DNA of 64,000 nt from Lachnospiraceae bacterium (GTDB lineage: Bacteria > Bacillota > Clostridia > Lachnospirales > Lachnospiraceae). Below the pieces are notes generated by a model. The model made no database searches and was not told the origin of the DNA. It was given only the letters and a program-made list of their open reading frames with translations. The stretch is taken from positions 1-64,000 of the forward strand of contig CAJTBO010000006.1 in NCBI GenBank assembly GCA_910573755.1, written 5' to 3'. Shown here one piece after another: positions 25,975-36,098 of the stretch. Positions within the stretch are counted from its first letter, which is position 1. Every line of letters starts with the position of its first letter. Made by a program: the position numbers and the translations under genes.

Positions 25975-27700
25975 CCTCTTCCATATCCATTTTCTGTTTT
26001 AATGTTACGGTGAAACAGACCATGCCGTCTTCTGTCAGTCTGCCGGATATCCCGCAGTTTTCATCGCTCCCGTAATATATTTTAACCCTTTCCCTGATAT
26101 TATGGAGTCCATATCCTTTTCCGGGCGTATTCAGCAGACGCTCTGCCTCTTCACTGCTTAAAGCAGGTCCATTATTCATGATCTCAAAAATAATATATCC
26201 ATCCCTCAGACTGTAATGGATAATGATCTTTCCCTCCGTTCCCTCTTCCCGATAATCGATCCCGTGGCAGATAGCGTTTTCAACAATGGGCTGCAGCAGG
26301 AAATTGGGCATGGGAAGTTCCCTGCCTTCCTCCGATAAGTAAAATTCCACATGAAAGCTGTCTTCATGGGTACGTTTCTGTAATTCCAGATAAGACTTTA
26401 TATTGCTCAGTTCATTTTCAACCGTTGTAATCTGCCGCCCGCTGTTAAGCGTTGTCCGGTAAAATTTCGCAAGCTGTCCGGTTACCTCCGCAATCTCATC
26501 CTGATCCGACCGGATTGCCTTCCATTTAATACTGGAAAGACAATTATACAAAAAATGCGGGTTGATCTTTGCCTGAAGCGCCTTAAGTTCCTCCGCTCTC
26601 TTTTTCAGACCAAGCTGATACATATCCTCCATCATCTGATTGATCCGGTCACACATCTCCTGAAAACTGTTTGTCACAATACCGATCTCATCTGTACATT
26701 CGGTCGTCAGTTCCATACTGTAATTGCCCCTGCTGACTTCCTCCGCATAATATTTCAGTTGAAGAATGCGGGAACCCAATATCTTTGATATTATACTGAT
26801 AAATATAAATATCATAATCAAACAAAGACCTACAATCAAGCCGGTAGAGATATAAATAGCATTCATCTGGGCAGATATCTCGCTTTTATCTATATAGTAA
26901 TAAAGGCACCAGCCGTTTGCCAGTTCATCGGATGCCGCCATCATATAATCCGCCGTCTCACAAAACCCTGTCGGGCTCTCCTCCTGAATTATTTTTAAAA
27001 TACTGCCGTCCAGTTCTTTATCTTTCAGGCTCCTTTTTCCGATCACATTATTTTTATCATCCAGCAGCGCCACACCGTTATCCAGAAACTGCGATTGAAA
27101 AATAGGAGCCAGAAATTTATCCGGAAATAATTCTATCCTGATAAATCCGATCGGTTCGGAGGACCTGTTTGCATCCAGAATGATCCGGGATGCAAAAATC
27201 TGTCTGTTCTGATATTCCCACTCCGTCCCGAAATCTTCCTGATGTTCTTCATACCATCCCGGTTCTTCCTCCGCTGACATGGGAAGCAGAAAAGAGCCCA
27301 CCGCATTTTCCACATTGGGAGAGTAGATACGAATCCCTTTTAAATTCTCATCACTGGTAATAAAATACCAGAAAGCCGGTTCCACGGAATTATTCAGTTC
27401 CTTTACAAGGCCGTTCATATCTTTCCCGGCATTCTGCAGTTTTTCCCGAAACCCCGCATTGTAGGACAGATATCTGATATTGTCATTCTCACGCTGCATA
27501 CTGTCATTCAAACTTGAGGCAATAATGGAAACATTGCTCTTTATCGTATCCTCTGTCTGCATAAGCAGATTCCGCCTGGAAATCCTGTAGGAATATATTC
27601 CCAGTACCAGAAGCGGTATGGATACTAAAAGCGCATAGCTGTATATCAGTTTTTTTCTGATGGACGCATTCCCGTAATACCATCGCAGAATCTTTTTCAT
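25961..27700 (-). CDS. YesM-type sensor histidine kinase
   Basis: A 579-residue protein: an N-terminal helix (~18-38), an extracellular sensor domain to ~275, a second helix (~280-305), a HAMP segment, a His_kinase phosphoacceptor region with INPHFLYNCLSSI, and a C-terminal HATPase (VENAICHG, GKGYGLHNIRERV). It belongs to the LytS/YesM group, which phosphorylates AraC-type response regulators. It overlaps the stop of the regulator gene by four bases. The likely role is sensing the sugar imported by the adjacent operon. Confidence 0.92.
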   Translation of the reverse strand: MKKILRWYYGNASIRKKLIYSYALLVSIPLLVLGIYSYRISRRNLLMQTEDTIKSNVSIIASSLNDSMQRENDNIRYLSYNAGFREKLQNAGKDMNGLVKELNNSVEPAFWYFITSDENLKGIRIYSPNVENAVGSFLLPMSAEEEPGWYEEHQEDFGTEWEYQNRQIFASRIILDANRSSEPIGFIRIELFPDKFLAPIFQSQFLDNGVALLDDKNNVIGKRSLKDKELDGSILKIIQEESPTGFCETADYMMAASDELANGWCLYYYIDKSEISAQMNAIYISTGLIVGLCLIMIFIFISIISKILGSRILQLKYYAEEVSRGNYSMELTTECTDEIGIVTNSFQEMCDRINQMMEDMYQLGLKKRAEELKALQAKINPHFLYNCLSSIKWKAIRSDQDEIAEVTGQLAKFYRTTLNSGRQITTVENELSNIKSYLELQKRTHEDSFHVEFYLSEEGRELPMPNFLLQPIVENAICHGIDYREEGTEGKIIIHYSLRDGYIIFEIMNNGPALSSEEAERLLNTPGKGYGLHNIRERVKIYYGSDENCGISGRLTEDGMVCFTVTLKQKMDMEEEKPD

Positions 27701-29217
27701 AAATTTTCCCTGTACTGCTTTGGTGTAACACCAAAATAATTTTTAAACAGTTTATTGAAATAGGACTGATTTTCATAACCGCAGCTTTTTGCCACCTGCA
27801 TAATCTTCAGATTTCTGTCGCCCAGCATTTTCTTTGCCCTGTCCATCTTTTTATCCGTAATATATTTCACAAGGGTCTGTCCGGTTTCCTTTTTAAATAA
27901 ATAACTGACATAGGTCGAAGACAAATTCACTTTCTCCGCCACATAATCCAGACCGATATCTCTCCTGTAATCCAGTTCCACAATATTTTTGATCTCGGAA
28001 ATAATCCCAGACTTATCCTCCTTTGCACTGATCTGAGCCAGCAGCATGCCGACAGCCTCCTGATACTCTTTCAGCATGCCGCCCGGATCTTTCATCTGAA
28101 ACAGCCTCTCCGCCCGGACCAACAGTTCATCCAGATTTTCCGGCCTGACCTTGTCACAAAGGGCTTTGATCATGGAATACAGCATATTCTGAATATAGAT
28201 CCGGCTGATCTGTCCGGATTTTTCTACCGCACTGACCAGATTTCCGCTTTCCTTTTCAATCAATTCCGCATCCACAATGTCTATGGACTCCCTCAGATCC
28301 CTGCTGATAAGCTCAATATCTTCCGCATAATGTTCCGCATTTGTATAATAATCGTCCGCAAAAATAATCTTATCATGATAGCCGAATACTTCATCCTGTA
28401 TATGCTTGATCCTTTTTTGTTGAGCCAGCAGTTCTTCCACTGTGCTGACCGATCTGCCTACGATTACCATGGACTGATTATCACTCGACAGGGTATTGCG
28501 GATATCCCGGAATATTTTTGAAAGCTGCTCCGAAAGTTCCTTTTTTTGATGCAGCTTTTTATTATGAAGCAGAATATATGCTTCGTTCGGGTAACACTCT
28601 ATATAATTCAGTTCCTTCCCCAGATACATCCAGGCACAGCGCATGAACTCATCCTCATGCAGATCAAAAAAGCTGTCCATAAACTCAATGTGGACGGGGA
28701 TACAGGCATCGCCATGCCCAAACAGATATGTATGAATATCATTCATCTCATACCTGTTCACCTTCGACATGGTAAATGCCTTATATAATATATTATTGAA
28801 ATAATATCTGTCCTTTTCCTCCCTGTATCTTTTCTCTTCTTTTTCTGCTGTAATGGTATGCAGCACATTCGTCATCAACTTCTGAAACTCGTCCAGTTCA
28901 ATAGGCTTTAGCAGATAACTGACGGCATTTGCTTCCAGAGCCTGCTTCGCATACTCAAATTCTCCGTAAGCGCTGAAAATAATGATCTTGATCTCCGGGT
29001 CATATTCATATACCAGCTTCGCCAGTTCCAATCCATCCATAACAGGCATTTTTACATCTGTGAACAAAATATCCACTTCATGATGATATATATAGTTCAA
29101 TGCCTCCTTTCCGTTGCCGGCATACGTGATCTGAAGCGGGTATCCATATTTCCCGATCAGATATGCAATGCCCTCTCTTTCCTCTCTTTCATCATCCACT
29201 AAAACAATCCTGAACAT
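27697..29217 (-). CDS. YesN-type AraC response regulator
   Basis: A 506-residue protein from the ATG at 29217 (AGAAGGTGG upstream); the frame opens at 29310. The receiver domain has phospho-acceptor D54 in LFTDVKMPVMDG. A long linker follows, then a C-terminal pair of AraC helix-turn-helix motifs (LDYVAEKVNLSSTYVSYLFK and the final VAKSCGYENQSYFNKLFKNY). It is paired with the kinase next to it and presumed to activate the promoter at 25835-25863. The 134 bp between it and the neighbouring operon's last stop (29352) carry no clear terminator. Confidence 0.92.
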   Translation of the reverse strand: MFRIVLVDDEREEREGIAYLIGKYGYPLQITYAGNGKEALNYIYHHEVDILFTDVKMPVMDGLELAKLVYEYDPEIKIIIFSAYGEFEYAKQALEANAVSYLLKPIELDEFQKLMTNVLHTITAEKEEKRYREEKDRYYFNNILYKAFTMSKVNRYEMNDIHTYLFGHGDACIPVHIEFMDSFFDLHEDEFMRCAWMYLGKELNYIECYPNEAYILLHNKKLHQKKELSEQLSKIFRDIRNTLSSDNQSMVIVGRSVSTVEELLAQQKRIKHIQDEVFGYHDKIIFADDYYTNAEHYAEDIELISRDLRESIDIVDAELIEKESGNLVSAVEKSGQISRIYIQNMLYSMIKALCDKVRPENLDELLVRAERLFQMKDPGGMLKEYQEAVGMLLAQISAKEDKSGIISEIKNIVELDYRRDIGLDYVAEKVNLSSTYVSYLFKKETGQTLVKYITDKKMDRAKKMLGDRNLKIMQVAKSCGYENQSYFNKLFKNYFGVTPKQYRENL

Positions 29218-29351
29218 TATGCCACCTTCTGCCATTCCCATCGTATCATTCGTTTTTATATAAATACAGTGTAACACCTGCCTGCTTTTTTTGCCAGAAT
29301 TTTTCCGCATAACAATATTGTATCATAACAGTCCGGCCCCCTGCTGAACTG

Positions 29352-31073
29352 CTACATCTCATCACATCTGTCTGCATTATGCATCGCAATAAACTGTTCT
29401 GTGAGCGACTGCATCTGAGGAGTATAGAATTGTTTTCTGCCTGCCGCCTTTACCGAATTCTGCGCTATAAATTCCCCCGCAAGAATCCCGTCCGCTTCCA
29501 CCACATGTTCCTTCCCATCGGAAAATTCAAAATTATATACCATGCCATGCCCGGCGCATTCATATACCCATTTTACCCTGTCTGTCTTTCCGTCTCCGGA
29601 CATAACACGATAACCGGGGCGCACACTCCTTGCCTGAATCGTTCTTCCGCCTTCCAATACGATCGGATGGGTATGGGTTACTCTGAGTTTTTTCCCTCCC
29701 TCTGTGCAGATATGCAGCAGAACTGCTTCCCTTCCTGCATAAATCTCCCGCACCGGAAGGGGGCCGGACGTAGTAAACAGTATATTACCCCGCCGGATCA
29801 GTTCCACAGGTATTCTGCTGCCATCCGCCATTGTGATCAGCGTTCCCTCTCCGAAACATCCCCACCGGATATTGATTTTCGGAATATACACCGAATAGCC
29901 GCTGCTTGTATGATAAAAATGAAAGCCGTCCGGTGCATTATCACAGGAAACAATAGAAATCGGAACTTTTGTTGGCAGTTCTCCCCACTTCATATTAATA
30001 TGAAAGGTTGCATGTAACTCTACGGTCCGTCCCACTTCATAGGAACCCGTCGTATAATTTGCCATCATCATCGGATAATTCCAGTCATCCTTGTCATTTA
30101 TCTTGGAAAAATCAATAGTAAGTATCTTTCCGTTTACTGTAAAAGCTTTTTTTATTACATCCCACTCCCTGTTATACACCACATGCTTCTTTGGTGGATT
30201 TCCAAATGTCAGACTGGGTTTAAAAGAATATTCGGCATCCAGAACAGGGTCATTTATGGAAACTTCATCTATAAACTCTATCTGCATCTTCAGCGGGATG
30301 GATGTCTTTACCTGCTGATTGGCAGCATCCCTGACGTTTTTATAGCTGTAATCAATCACTTCCCCGCTGTCCGCCCCCCGGTCATAGAGCATTTTGATCG
30401 GATTATTGGCCTGTTTTGAATAAGGAGCGCTTACCGATAAATCCCTGACAAATATGCCTCCCGCATCGTCCGTAAAATGTTGATTCGCCAAGATGCATTC
30501 CGCATCGTGCAGATTGCCGTTAAAATCTATACCGGAATAATGGGTATAGGCACGTACCCGCCTTCTCGAAAAATCCGTCCCATCATAAATTTTATCCGTA
30601 ATCATCTGTTCTTCCGCAGAATTAATATCCCGGAATGTTTTTGTAAAAGAAGCAATGCCGTAGCCATCTGTCAGATTGTCAATGCTCCCGGATATAACCG
30701 CGGCAGGCCATTTTTTCGATATCGGTTCGCCCTCTGCCGTATCCGGTGCCTGATTCGATATATAAGTCCCGTCCTCCAAACTTAATTTTATAACAGACAC
30801 CAATCCGCCTTTTATACTTTCCCCGCTTCGTTTTTTATCCCCTTTGTCCGGAAACCCGGGAGCACTGACCTTCAAATCTCCACCTATCCCCTGTAAATCC
30901 CCCCGCACTCTTTTGACTTCATGTTCATATTCTTTTGTATTCTGAATCGCCGTCCAGACTGCAGGATACTTTCTCTTAATGACATTCTCCCCGCCCCATT
31001 TGGCAATCAGCTTCTTTTCATCTTCGGGATTTAATAAACTATATTTATAATATCTGCTTTCTCCGCTATTCAT
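29352..31073 (-). CDS. Uncharacterised protein with C-terminal Hint (intein-type) domain
   Basis: 573 residues from the ATG at 31073 (GGAGG upstream); the frame also opens at 31133, overlapping the previous gene. Residues 1-405 are unrecognised: a short helical start, then beta-rich sequence. Residues 406-539 are a Hint domain. It starts CFGEGTLITMADGS (C406), has the middle block THTHPIVLEGG, and ends in GEFIAQN (N539) followed by S540. The normal terminal His-Asn is Gln-Asn here. Hint domains cleave or splice their host protein. A 34-residue tail follows. It is the last gene of the operon of unknown large proteins. No signal peptide. Confidence 0.75.
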   Translation of the reverse strand: MNSGESRYYKYSLLNPEDEKKLIAKWGGENVIKRKYPAVWTAIQNTKEYEHEVKRVRGDLQGIGGDLKVSAPGFPDKGDKKRSGESIKGGLVSVIKLSLEDGTYISNQAPDTAEGEPISKKWPAAVISGSIDNLTDGYGIASFTKTFRDINSAEEQMITDKIYDGTDFSRRRVRAYTHYSGIDFNGNLHDAECILANQHFTDDAGGIFVRDLSVSAPYSKQANNPIKMLYDRGADSGEVIDYSYKNVRDAANQQVKTSIPLKMQIEFIDEVSINDPVLDAEYSFKPSLTFGNPPKKHVVYNREWDVIKKAFTVNGKILTIDFSKINDKDDWNYPMMMANYTTGSYEVGRTVELHATFHINMKWGELPTKVPISIVSCDNAPDGFHFYHTSSGYSVYIPKINIRWGCFGEGTLITMADGSRIPVELIRRGNILFTTSGPLPVREIYAGREAVLLHICTEGGKKLRVTHTHPIVLEGGRTIQARSVRPGYRVMSGDGKTDRVKWVYECAGHGMVYNFEFSDGKEHVVEADGILAGEFIAQNSVKAAGRKQFYTPQMQSLTEQFIAMHNADRCDEM

Positions 31074-31108
31074 CAGCCATATCCTCCATTGTTTCTTATC
31101 TTTGGTAT

Positions 31109-32722
31109 TTACTGTAAAACATCTGTTTCCCACGCCTGTACAGCTCCGGCTTTTTCCTCTCCTGCCAACAGACTGATCAGCTTTTTATTGACCCCGCCGC
31201 ACCAGGGATACGTTCCTTTCTGCCAGGGCGGCTGAAAGTATTCCGTTATCTTCCAGCGGCTTCCCCGATACAGACCCTTATCCGTCCATAAAAACATACC
31301 GTTACTGCCTTCCGCCCATCTCATCCACTCCGGGCTTGTCTCCGCTTCTATTACTCCGATATCACAAAAACCAATATCTTCTTTTTTCAGCTGTTTCAGC
31401 AGAATCTCATCCTCTGTTGCAGCCGCCAGATACAACTTCTTCTTTCTGATACTGAACTCCGCATATTTCATACCTGGAATTTTGAGACCGTATTTCCCGA
31501 TAAAACCTTGTGTCTCCGGATCATACTCCAGAAAAACAATATAATCTCCCCCCCATTTTGCATACACAATCCATCCCGAACCGGAAGTGTCACAGGCCAT
31601 GGCCCCTCCTGCAAGTTCCCCGCTCTGCTGCATATCATGATCTGTCCAGTTTCCTCCTTTCTTCAGATTATAAGTAGAATAGAACAACTTCCCGCTGTCG
31701 CTTTTTGTTCCTCCTGCCAGACAGAGCATGTCTCCCATCACTGCCAATGCCGTAACTGCAGGGTATATGACACTACCGTCATAATTACAGACCGTTTTCC
31801 ATTCGGACCAGACATGATCCTTCCCTGGCTCAGACTGATATACCTTACCGCCGTAAAACAGGTAAATCATTTTGTGATATGCCAGAAAACGCCCTGGCAA
31901 TGAAAAGTCAGGTGTCAATCCTGCCGGTGCCTCCAACTTCCGCCACCTGGTATCCCTTATCACAATATTTTCTGTCTTTTCCCCTGCAGGCAGTGTCATT
32001 TTCAGCGTATAGGTATGATCTCCTCCCTCTCTTGTCCTGAGCAGTTTTTCCCCGGAAAATTCCTGTACTGCGCCGATTGAAATACCATCCTCCAACAAAG
32101 TCAACGGCGTATCCACATCACAGACCGCATCCCAATGGAATAACACCGGAAGATCATGATGGCAAAAAAACTTACCCGTCAAAGAATTTGCCGTAAAGTT
32201 CAGAATCTCCAGATTATATTTTTTGGACATTATTACTGTAAATTCAGAATCCTCAGCATCCGGAATATACGCCTGAAAATTTTTAACGCTGACATGCAGG
32301 GCGCAGGCACCCTCCCGGGCAGTCGTCAAAAATTCGTCTACTCTGATCACTGCTGTCTCAAAGCTTTCCCCGCCGCTGACCGGGGCGCTGATAACAAAAG
32401 TAAGCGCAGCATCCTCACTGGTATGGGTACAGCCCCAGCCCTCCGGATAATGATAGGCATATCCGGCGGAAGGGATATCATTTGTTACACAGAGCGCCTC
32501 TTTGGAATCTATGCTGTCCGGCAGAGCTGTCCGGGCGGAAATTGTAATTTCAGGTCCCTTTTTGATCCCTTCCTCCATTACTTTATAATTTCTGATTTCT
32601 CTGTTCAGCGCCGGAGAAAGTTCTGACTTATAAACGATAAATTCCAGATTACAGTAATGAATATGTCCTTTTGTTGTAACAGGAATATAGTTTGGTATTG
32701 CCTTTACATAAATATATGACAT
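31109..32722 (-). CDS. Uncharacterised protein with beta-propeller-like C-terminal half
   Basis: 537 residues from the ATG at 32722, which follows the upstream stop by two bases with GGGGAAG before it. The first ~270 residues look like two beta-sandwich (Ig-like) units. From ~280 on, repeats of ~45 residues contain short strands with YLFYGGKVYQS, LCLAGG, GWIVYAKWGGDYIVFLEYD and LYLAAATEDEILL, which suggests a propeller. I recognise no family. It belongs to the tightly packed eight-gene operon, so a structural or binding role in a complex is a reasonable inference. No signal peptide or membrane helix. Confidence 0.6.
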   Translation of the reverse strand: MSYIYVKAIPNYIPVTTKGHIHYCNLEFIVYKSELSPALNREIRNYKVMEEGIKKGPEITISARTALPDSIDSKEALCVTNDIPSAGYAYHYPEGWGCTHTSEDAALTFVISAPVSGGESFETAVIRVDEFLTTAREGACALHVSVKNFQAYIPDAEDSEFTVIMSKKYNLEILNFTANSLTGKFFCHHDLPVLFHWDAVCDVDTPLTLLEDGISIGAVQEFSGEKLLRTREGGDHTYTLKMTLPAGEKTENIVIRDTRWRKLEAPAGLTPDFSLPGRFLAYHKMIYLFYGGKVYQSEPGKDHVWSEWKTVCNYDGSVIYPAVTALAVMGDMLCLAGGTKSDSGKLFYSTYNLKKGGNWTDHDMQQSGELAGGAMACDTSGSGWIVYAKWGGDYIVFLEYDPETQGFIGKYGLKIPGMKYAEFSIRKKKLYLAAATEDEILLKQLKKEDIGFCDIGVIEAETSPEWMRWAEGSNGMFLWTDKGLYRGSRWKITEYFQPPWQKGTYPWCGGVNKKLISLLAGEEKAGAVQAWETDVLQ

Positions 32723-32723
32723 C

Positions 32724-35700
32724 TTATTCTTCCCCGCCTTTCTTCTCTTCTTTCTCCAGGACCAGATATCCGTCACAGATCATCGCTTTTTCCTCCTGAA
32801 ACACATCACCATTACCGGAAATCCCTGACTTTTTGTTTTTCTCTCCCGCCGCCTGCCTGTCCGTATACTCAAAATACCATGCTTCACCGGCACCTGCAGC
32901 CGGGACCGGAATGTCAGGGTTCCCAGGCGTACATACGATACCATCAGCCTCAAAGCAGAGTTTAACCTTACAGGCGCCGCGGATATGAGCGGCCTGCAGC
33001 CTGCAACAGAAAACAGGCAGTATACCGGTCTGAAAACAGAGTTCATTCCCCATTTCCGAGATCACCGTCAATATTTTTTCATCATCATTTATACGCAACA
33101 TGGTATTTTCACCAAACCGGATATAATCCGATGAAAAGGCTGTGGCATGATAAGCGGGATAAAGCTTTTGATAATTATAACTTTCAAAATATCCCGCGAT
33201 TCCTGACAGTGAACGATCCATATCCCCCACCATCAGCGGAAACTCCACTTCCCCTGCGGACAAATCCTTATATTTTCCGAAATCCGATGAAAGCTGCGAA
33301 TATGCCAGTGCGCCCTCCCGTTCCAATGACACCCGGCACTGGAAAACAGCCAGCGGCCTTCCCCAGATACAGGAAAGCTCCTCACCCAGATCCATACCGG
33401 CAGGAAGCGTTTTGTCCAGTAATTCCTGTATCAGCGCAAACAGATCCGAATATGCTGTCCCTCCTTTTTCGGAATCCTCCAACAAACACCGGATGATATT
33501 TTTAAAATGTTCATCCTCGAATACGGTATCTTCAAAACCCGCTTCCGGCCTGTCAGGCGAAGAAATCCACGCCGCTTTCCGTTTCCCGCTGCGGTAGACG
33601 GTTTTGAGACTGCCATAGTAACTTCCCTCTGCAGAATACAGTGCCAGTCTTCCGTTCAAAAGCTCCGGCAGAATGATTCCGCAGACCGGTGTTGTTTCCG
33701 GCACAGGCGGAGCAGGCAGCGCATCATCCTTTGCCGTTACAAAATCAAAATGGAACCTCACGCCTCCCATAATTCTTGGGCGGAGCAGTCCATAATCCCT
33801 GTTTTGCTGCGCATTCCTGTATTCTCCTATCACCTCGGAATACACCGGATTCATCTCCTTCACAAACACATTCTGCACACCCCCAAATGTACTGATCACA
33901 TTGACCTTTTCTACATGTATATGGCCTGCCCGCAGCGGAAAAAACGGCAGCATATCATTTACTGCGGTTTTCTCAAACGATGGCGGCAGAATCTGTAAAA
34001 GCGCCCCGGTCAGTTCCTTATCGCTGTCATTTCCGATAATCGGAGCCTGCAGCGTCTGTCTGCGGGATAAAAACTGCTGATTCAGGCCATCCAGACTTTG
34101 CGATAAGACAGGCAGTTTTTTCACCTGCTCCAACGCTCTTATGATTTCCTCATCCAGTGCGCCCCCTCTGGAAAGATACTTTTTTGCCACATATTCCAAT
34201 TGAAAAAGTGCATGTGGTGTAATCATATTTCTTCCGGAATAGATAACAGCCATCTCCCGGCACGGTTCCGGATCATCATAATCCAGGCCGTCAAACTTCC
34301 AAAAGCGCATGGAATCGTCTGATTCCTCTGAAAGTGTACGGGACGGGTAAAAACTGATCTTCCACTCAATAAAAAAAGTCAGCCAGGACTGGATAAACTC
34401 CCTGCCTGCAAGTTCGGATACTCCGCTTCTGTCACAGGCTAATTCCGGTATATTTTCTACACTTCCTATCATCTCCACTATTTTTCTGTTCAGACACATT
34501 GCCTGCGCAAACAGTTCATCAAAACCGGGAAGGATTTCCGGAATATCTCCTGCATATTTTAAAATTTCCATCTTTTGCAGCATCTTTTCTCCGTCGGTAA
34601 GCTTTGTCACAGGCGATGACTGGCAAAGAATATTTCCTTCATCAGCAAAAGCATAATTTCTCTTCACGCCATCCCCATAGAGCAACAATACAGGTTCCTT
34701 CGGCTCCAGATAATATTCATCCGGTTCCTCCCCCACTGTAATGCCGGTCCCCATAAGAACCTTATTTAACGCCGCAAGAGCCTCACCCATCTCTTTCTCT
34801 ATCTGCGCTGTCTCTTCCTCTATTTGAGGAATCACCTCCCGGCAGATTCTGAAAATCTCTTTCTGCATGTTTTCTTTCTCCGGGGACGGAGTATCATCTC
34901 CCTCATAGCGAAGCATATACGAATACCAGGCCGCATAAGCCCCATCCTGCCAAAAGGAAAGAACCTCCTGTTTCTTATAAAACTGCCGCGCCGCCCTGTT
35001 TAATGCTGCAAGAAGCAATCCCGCCCCTTCCGGCAGCGCCTCCGTATCACTGTCATGAAATTCCAGTTTCCATATTTTTCCGCCGTCTCTGCGGGCAAAA
35101 GTCTGCGCATGAATGGCATCTTCCACATGGCTTATACCATCTGTCTCTTCCAGTTCATCCGCCAGCTCATACTGAAGCGCATTAAATAACCGCTCTGCAT
35201 CCGTTTTGTCCTGAACATCGACAGCCCGGCTGATCACCGCCGACAGCACTTCCGCCGAAGTATTACCAATCCCACAGTTTATCTCTCCTTCCGGCCGCCC
35301 GCTGGGATAGTCCGCCGAATATCCCCGCCATCGAAGATTGCACACTTCACCGAATAATACGCAATGGTCCGTATAAAATCCTTTATCCTCCACAATAAAT
35401 CCGAGTTCTTCTGCAATAGTTGAAAATGTCTCCAAAGAAGCCCGGCAGAAAGGATCCTGTGATGCATTTGAAAAATAGCCGCAGACAAAATAACTGACAT
35501 CACTCTCTTCTTCCACACCTGACATGTCATCGTAAAAACCGAATACACTGTGACAGTTTGGATAAAATGCTGCAAAATACGGATCGCCCGCCCCCATTGC
35601 AGTCAGCTTATCCAAATAAGTACCCTCCGTATCATTTCGCTCTTTCTGATATTCATAACATCTTCCCAGAAATCTGTGACTGACATCTGTGTCAGAAAGA

Positions 35701-36095
35701 TAAGGTATTGCTACGCTGCCGCTGTTATCAAGCCCTATGTAATTGCTTTCCACTATAAAACTCTTATAAGACAGTTTCTGATCTCCATGGAGAACCATCC
35801 TTGTCACTGCCCACCTGTCCGGAGCGTCCGCATAATCCCAGGAGCAGCCTTCTTTGTCTTCCTTCTGCACTGCACGTCTGAAACATCCCGGCAGGATAAA
35901 ATGCAGATGAACCCCTGCCCGCAGCGGTGAGGGTGCCGTAAACGGCGCAGGTTCTAATTTCCCGCCCAGATACGAAGTATACTCTGCTTTTGTATAATCA
36001 GGTGAAATCTGCGCACAGTTTTTATCCGGCGTATTTTTATTATTTGCCACATATGTTTCTATTTGAAATGGCACGATCAATGGCCTCTCTCCCAT
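32724..36095 (-). CDS. Large uncharacterised protein (LHFILP family, 1123 residues)
   Basis: Begins four bases after the preceding stop behind a GGAGGGAGGATTAGG site. The N-terminal part has the motif AGVHLHFILPGCF, followed ~35 residues later by DRWAVTRMV and later by FIVESNYIG. I associate this order (LHWxLP, NRWLVxR, VExDYL) with large uncharacterised bacterial proteins of actinobacteria, cyanobacteria and myxobacteria; this is recollection and not a search. A helical region with Glu-rich coiled coil potential lies at ~395-450, and a second beta-rich half (GGVRFHFDF, LALYSAEGSYYGS) follows. No signal peptide and no catalytic motif I can name. The neighbours are the other members of the same set. 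Confidence 0.65.
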   Translation of the reverse strand: MGERPLIVPFQIETYVANNKNTPDKNCAQISPDYTKAEYTSYLGGKLEPAPFTAPSPLRAGVHLHFILPGCFRRAVQKEDKEGCSWDYADAPDRWAVTRMVLHGDQKLSYKSFIVESNYIGLDNSGSVAIPYLSDTDVSHRFLGRCYEYQKERNDTEGTYLDKLTAMGAGDPYFAAFYPNCHSVFGFYDDMSGVEEESDVSYFVCGYFSNASQDPFCRASLETFSTIAEELGFIVEDKGFYTDHCVLFGEVCNLRWRGYSADYPSGRPEGEINCGIGNTSAEVLSAVISRAVDVQDKTDAERLFNALQYELADELEETDGISHVEDAIHAQTFARRDGGKIWKLEFHDSDTEALPEGAGLLLAALNRAARQFYKKQEVLSFWQDGAYAAWYSYMLRYEGDDTPSPEKENMQKEIFRICREVIPQIEEETAQIEKEMGEALAALNKVLMGTGITVGEEPDEYYLEPKEPVLLLYGDGVKRNYAFADEGNILCQSSPVTKLTDGEKMLQKMEILKYAGDIPEILPGFDELFAQAMCLNRKIVEMIGSVENIPELACDRSGVSELAGREFIQSWLTFFIEWKISFYPSRTLSEESDDSMRFWKFDGLDYDDPEPCREMAVIYSGRNMITPHALFQLEYVAKKYLSRGGALDEEIIRALEQVKKLPVLSQSLDGLNQQFLSRRQTLQAPIIGNDSDKELTGALLQILPPSFEKTAVNDMLPFFPLRAGHIHVEKVNVISTFGGVQNVFVKEMNPVYSEVIGEYRNAQQNRDYGLLRPRIMGGVRFHFDFVTAKDDALPAPPVPETTPVCGIILPELLNGRLALYSAEGSYYGSLKTVYRSGKRKAAWISSPDRPEAGFEDTVFEDEHFKNIIRCLLEDSEKGGTAYSDLFALIQELLDKTLPAGMDLGEELSCIWGRPLAVFQCRVSLEREGALAYSQLSSDFGKYKDLSAGEVEFPLMVGDMDRSLSGIAGYFESYNYQKLYPAYHATAFSSDYIRFGENTMLRINDDEKILTVISEMGNELCFQTGILPVFCCRLQAAHIRGACKVKLCFEADGIVCTPGNPDIPVPAAGAGEAWYFEYTDRQAAGEKNKKSGISGNGDVFQEEKAMICDGYLVLEKEEKKGGEE

Positions 36096-36098
36096 TTC

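Noticed and set aside
29218-29351. Terminator between the unknown operon and the YesN regulator gene
   Set aside because: The T-rich stretch near 29285 is not paired with a credible stem on the minus strand, so no call was made.
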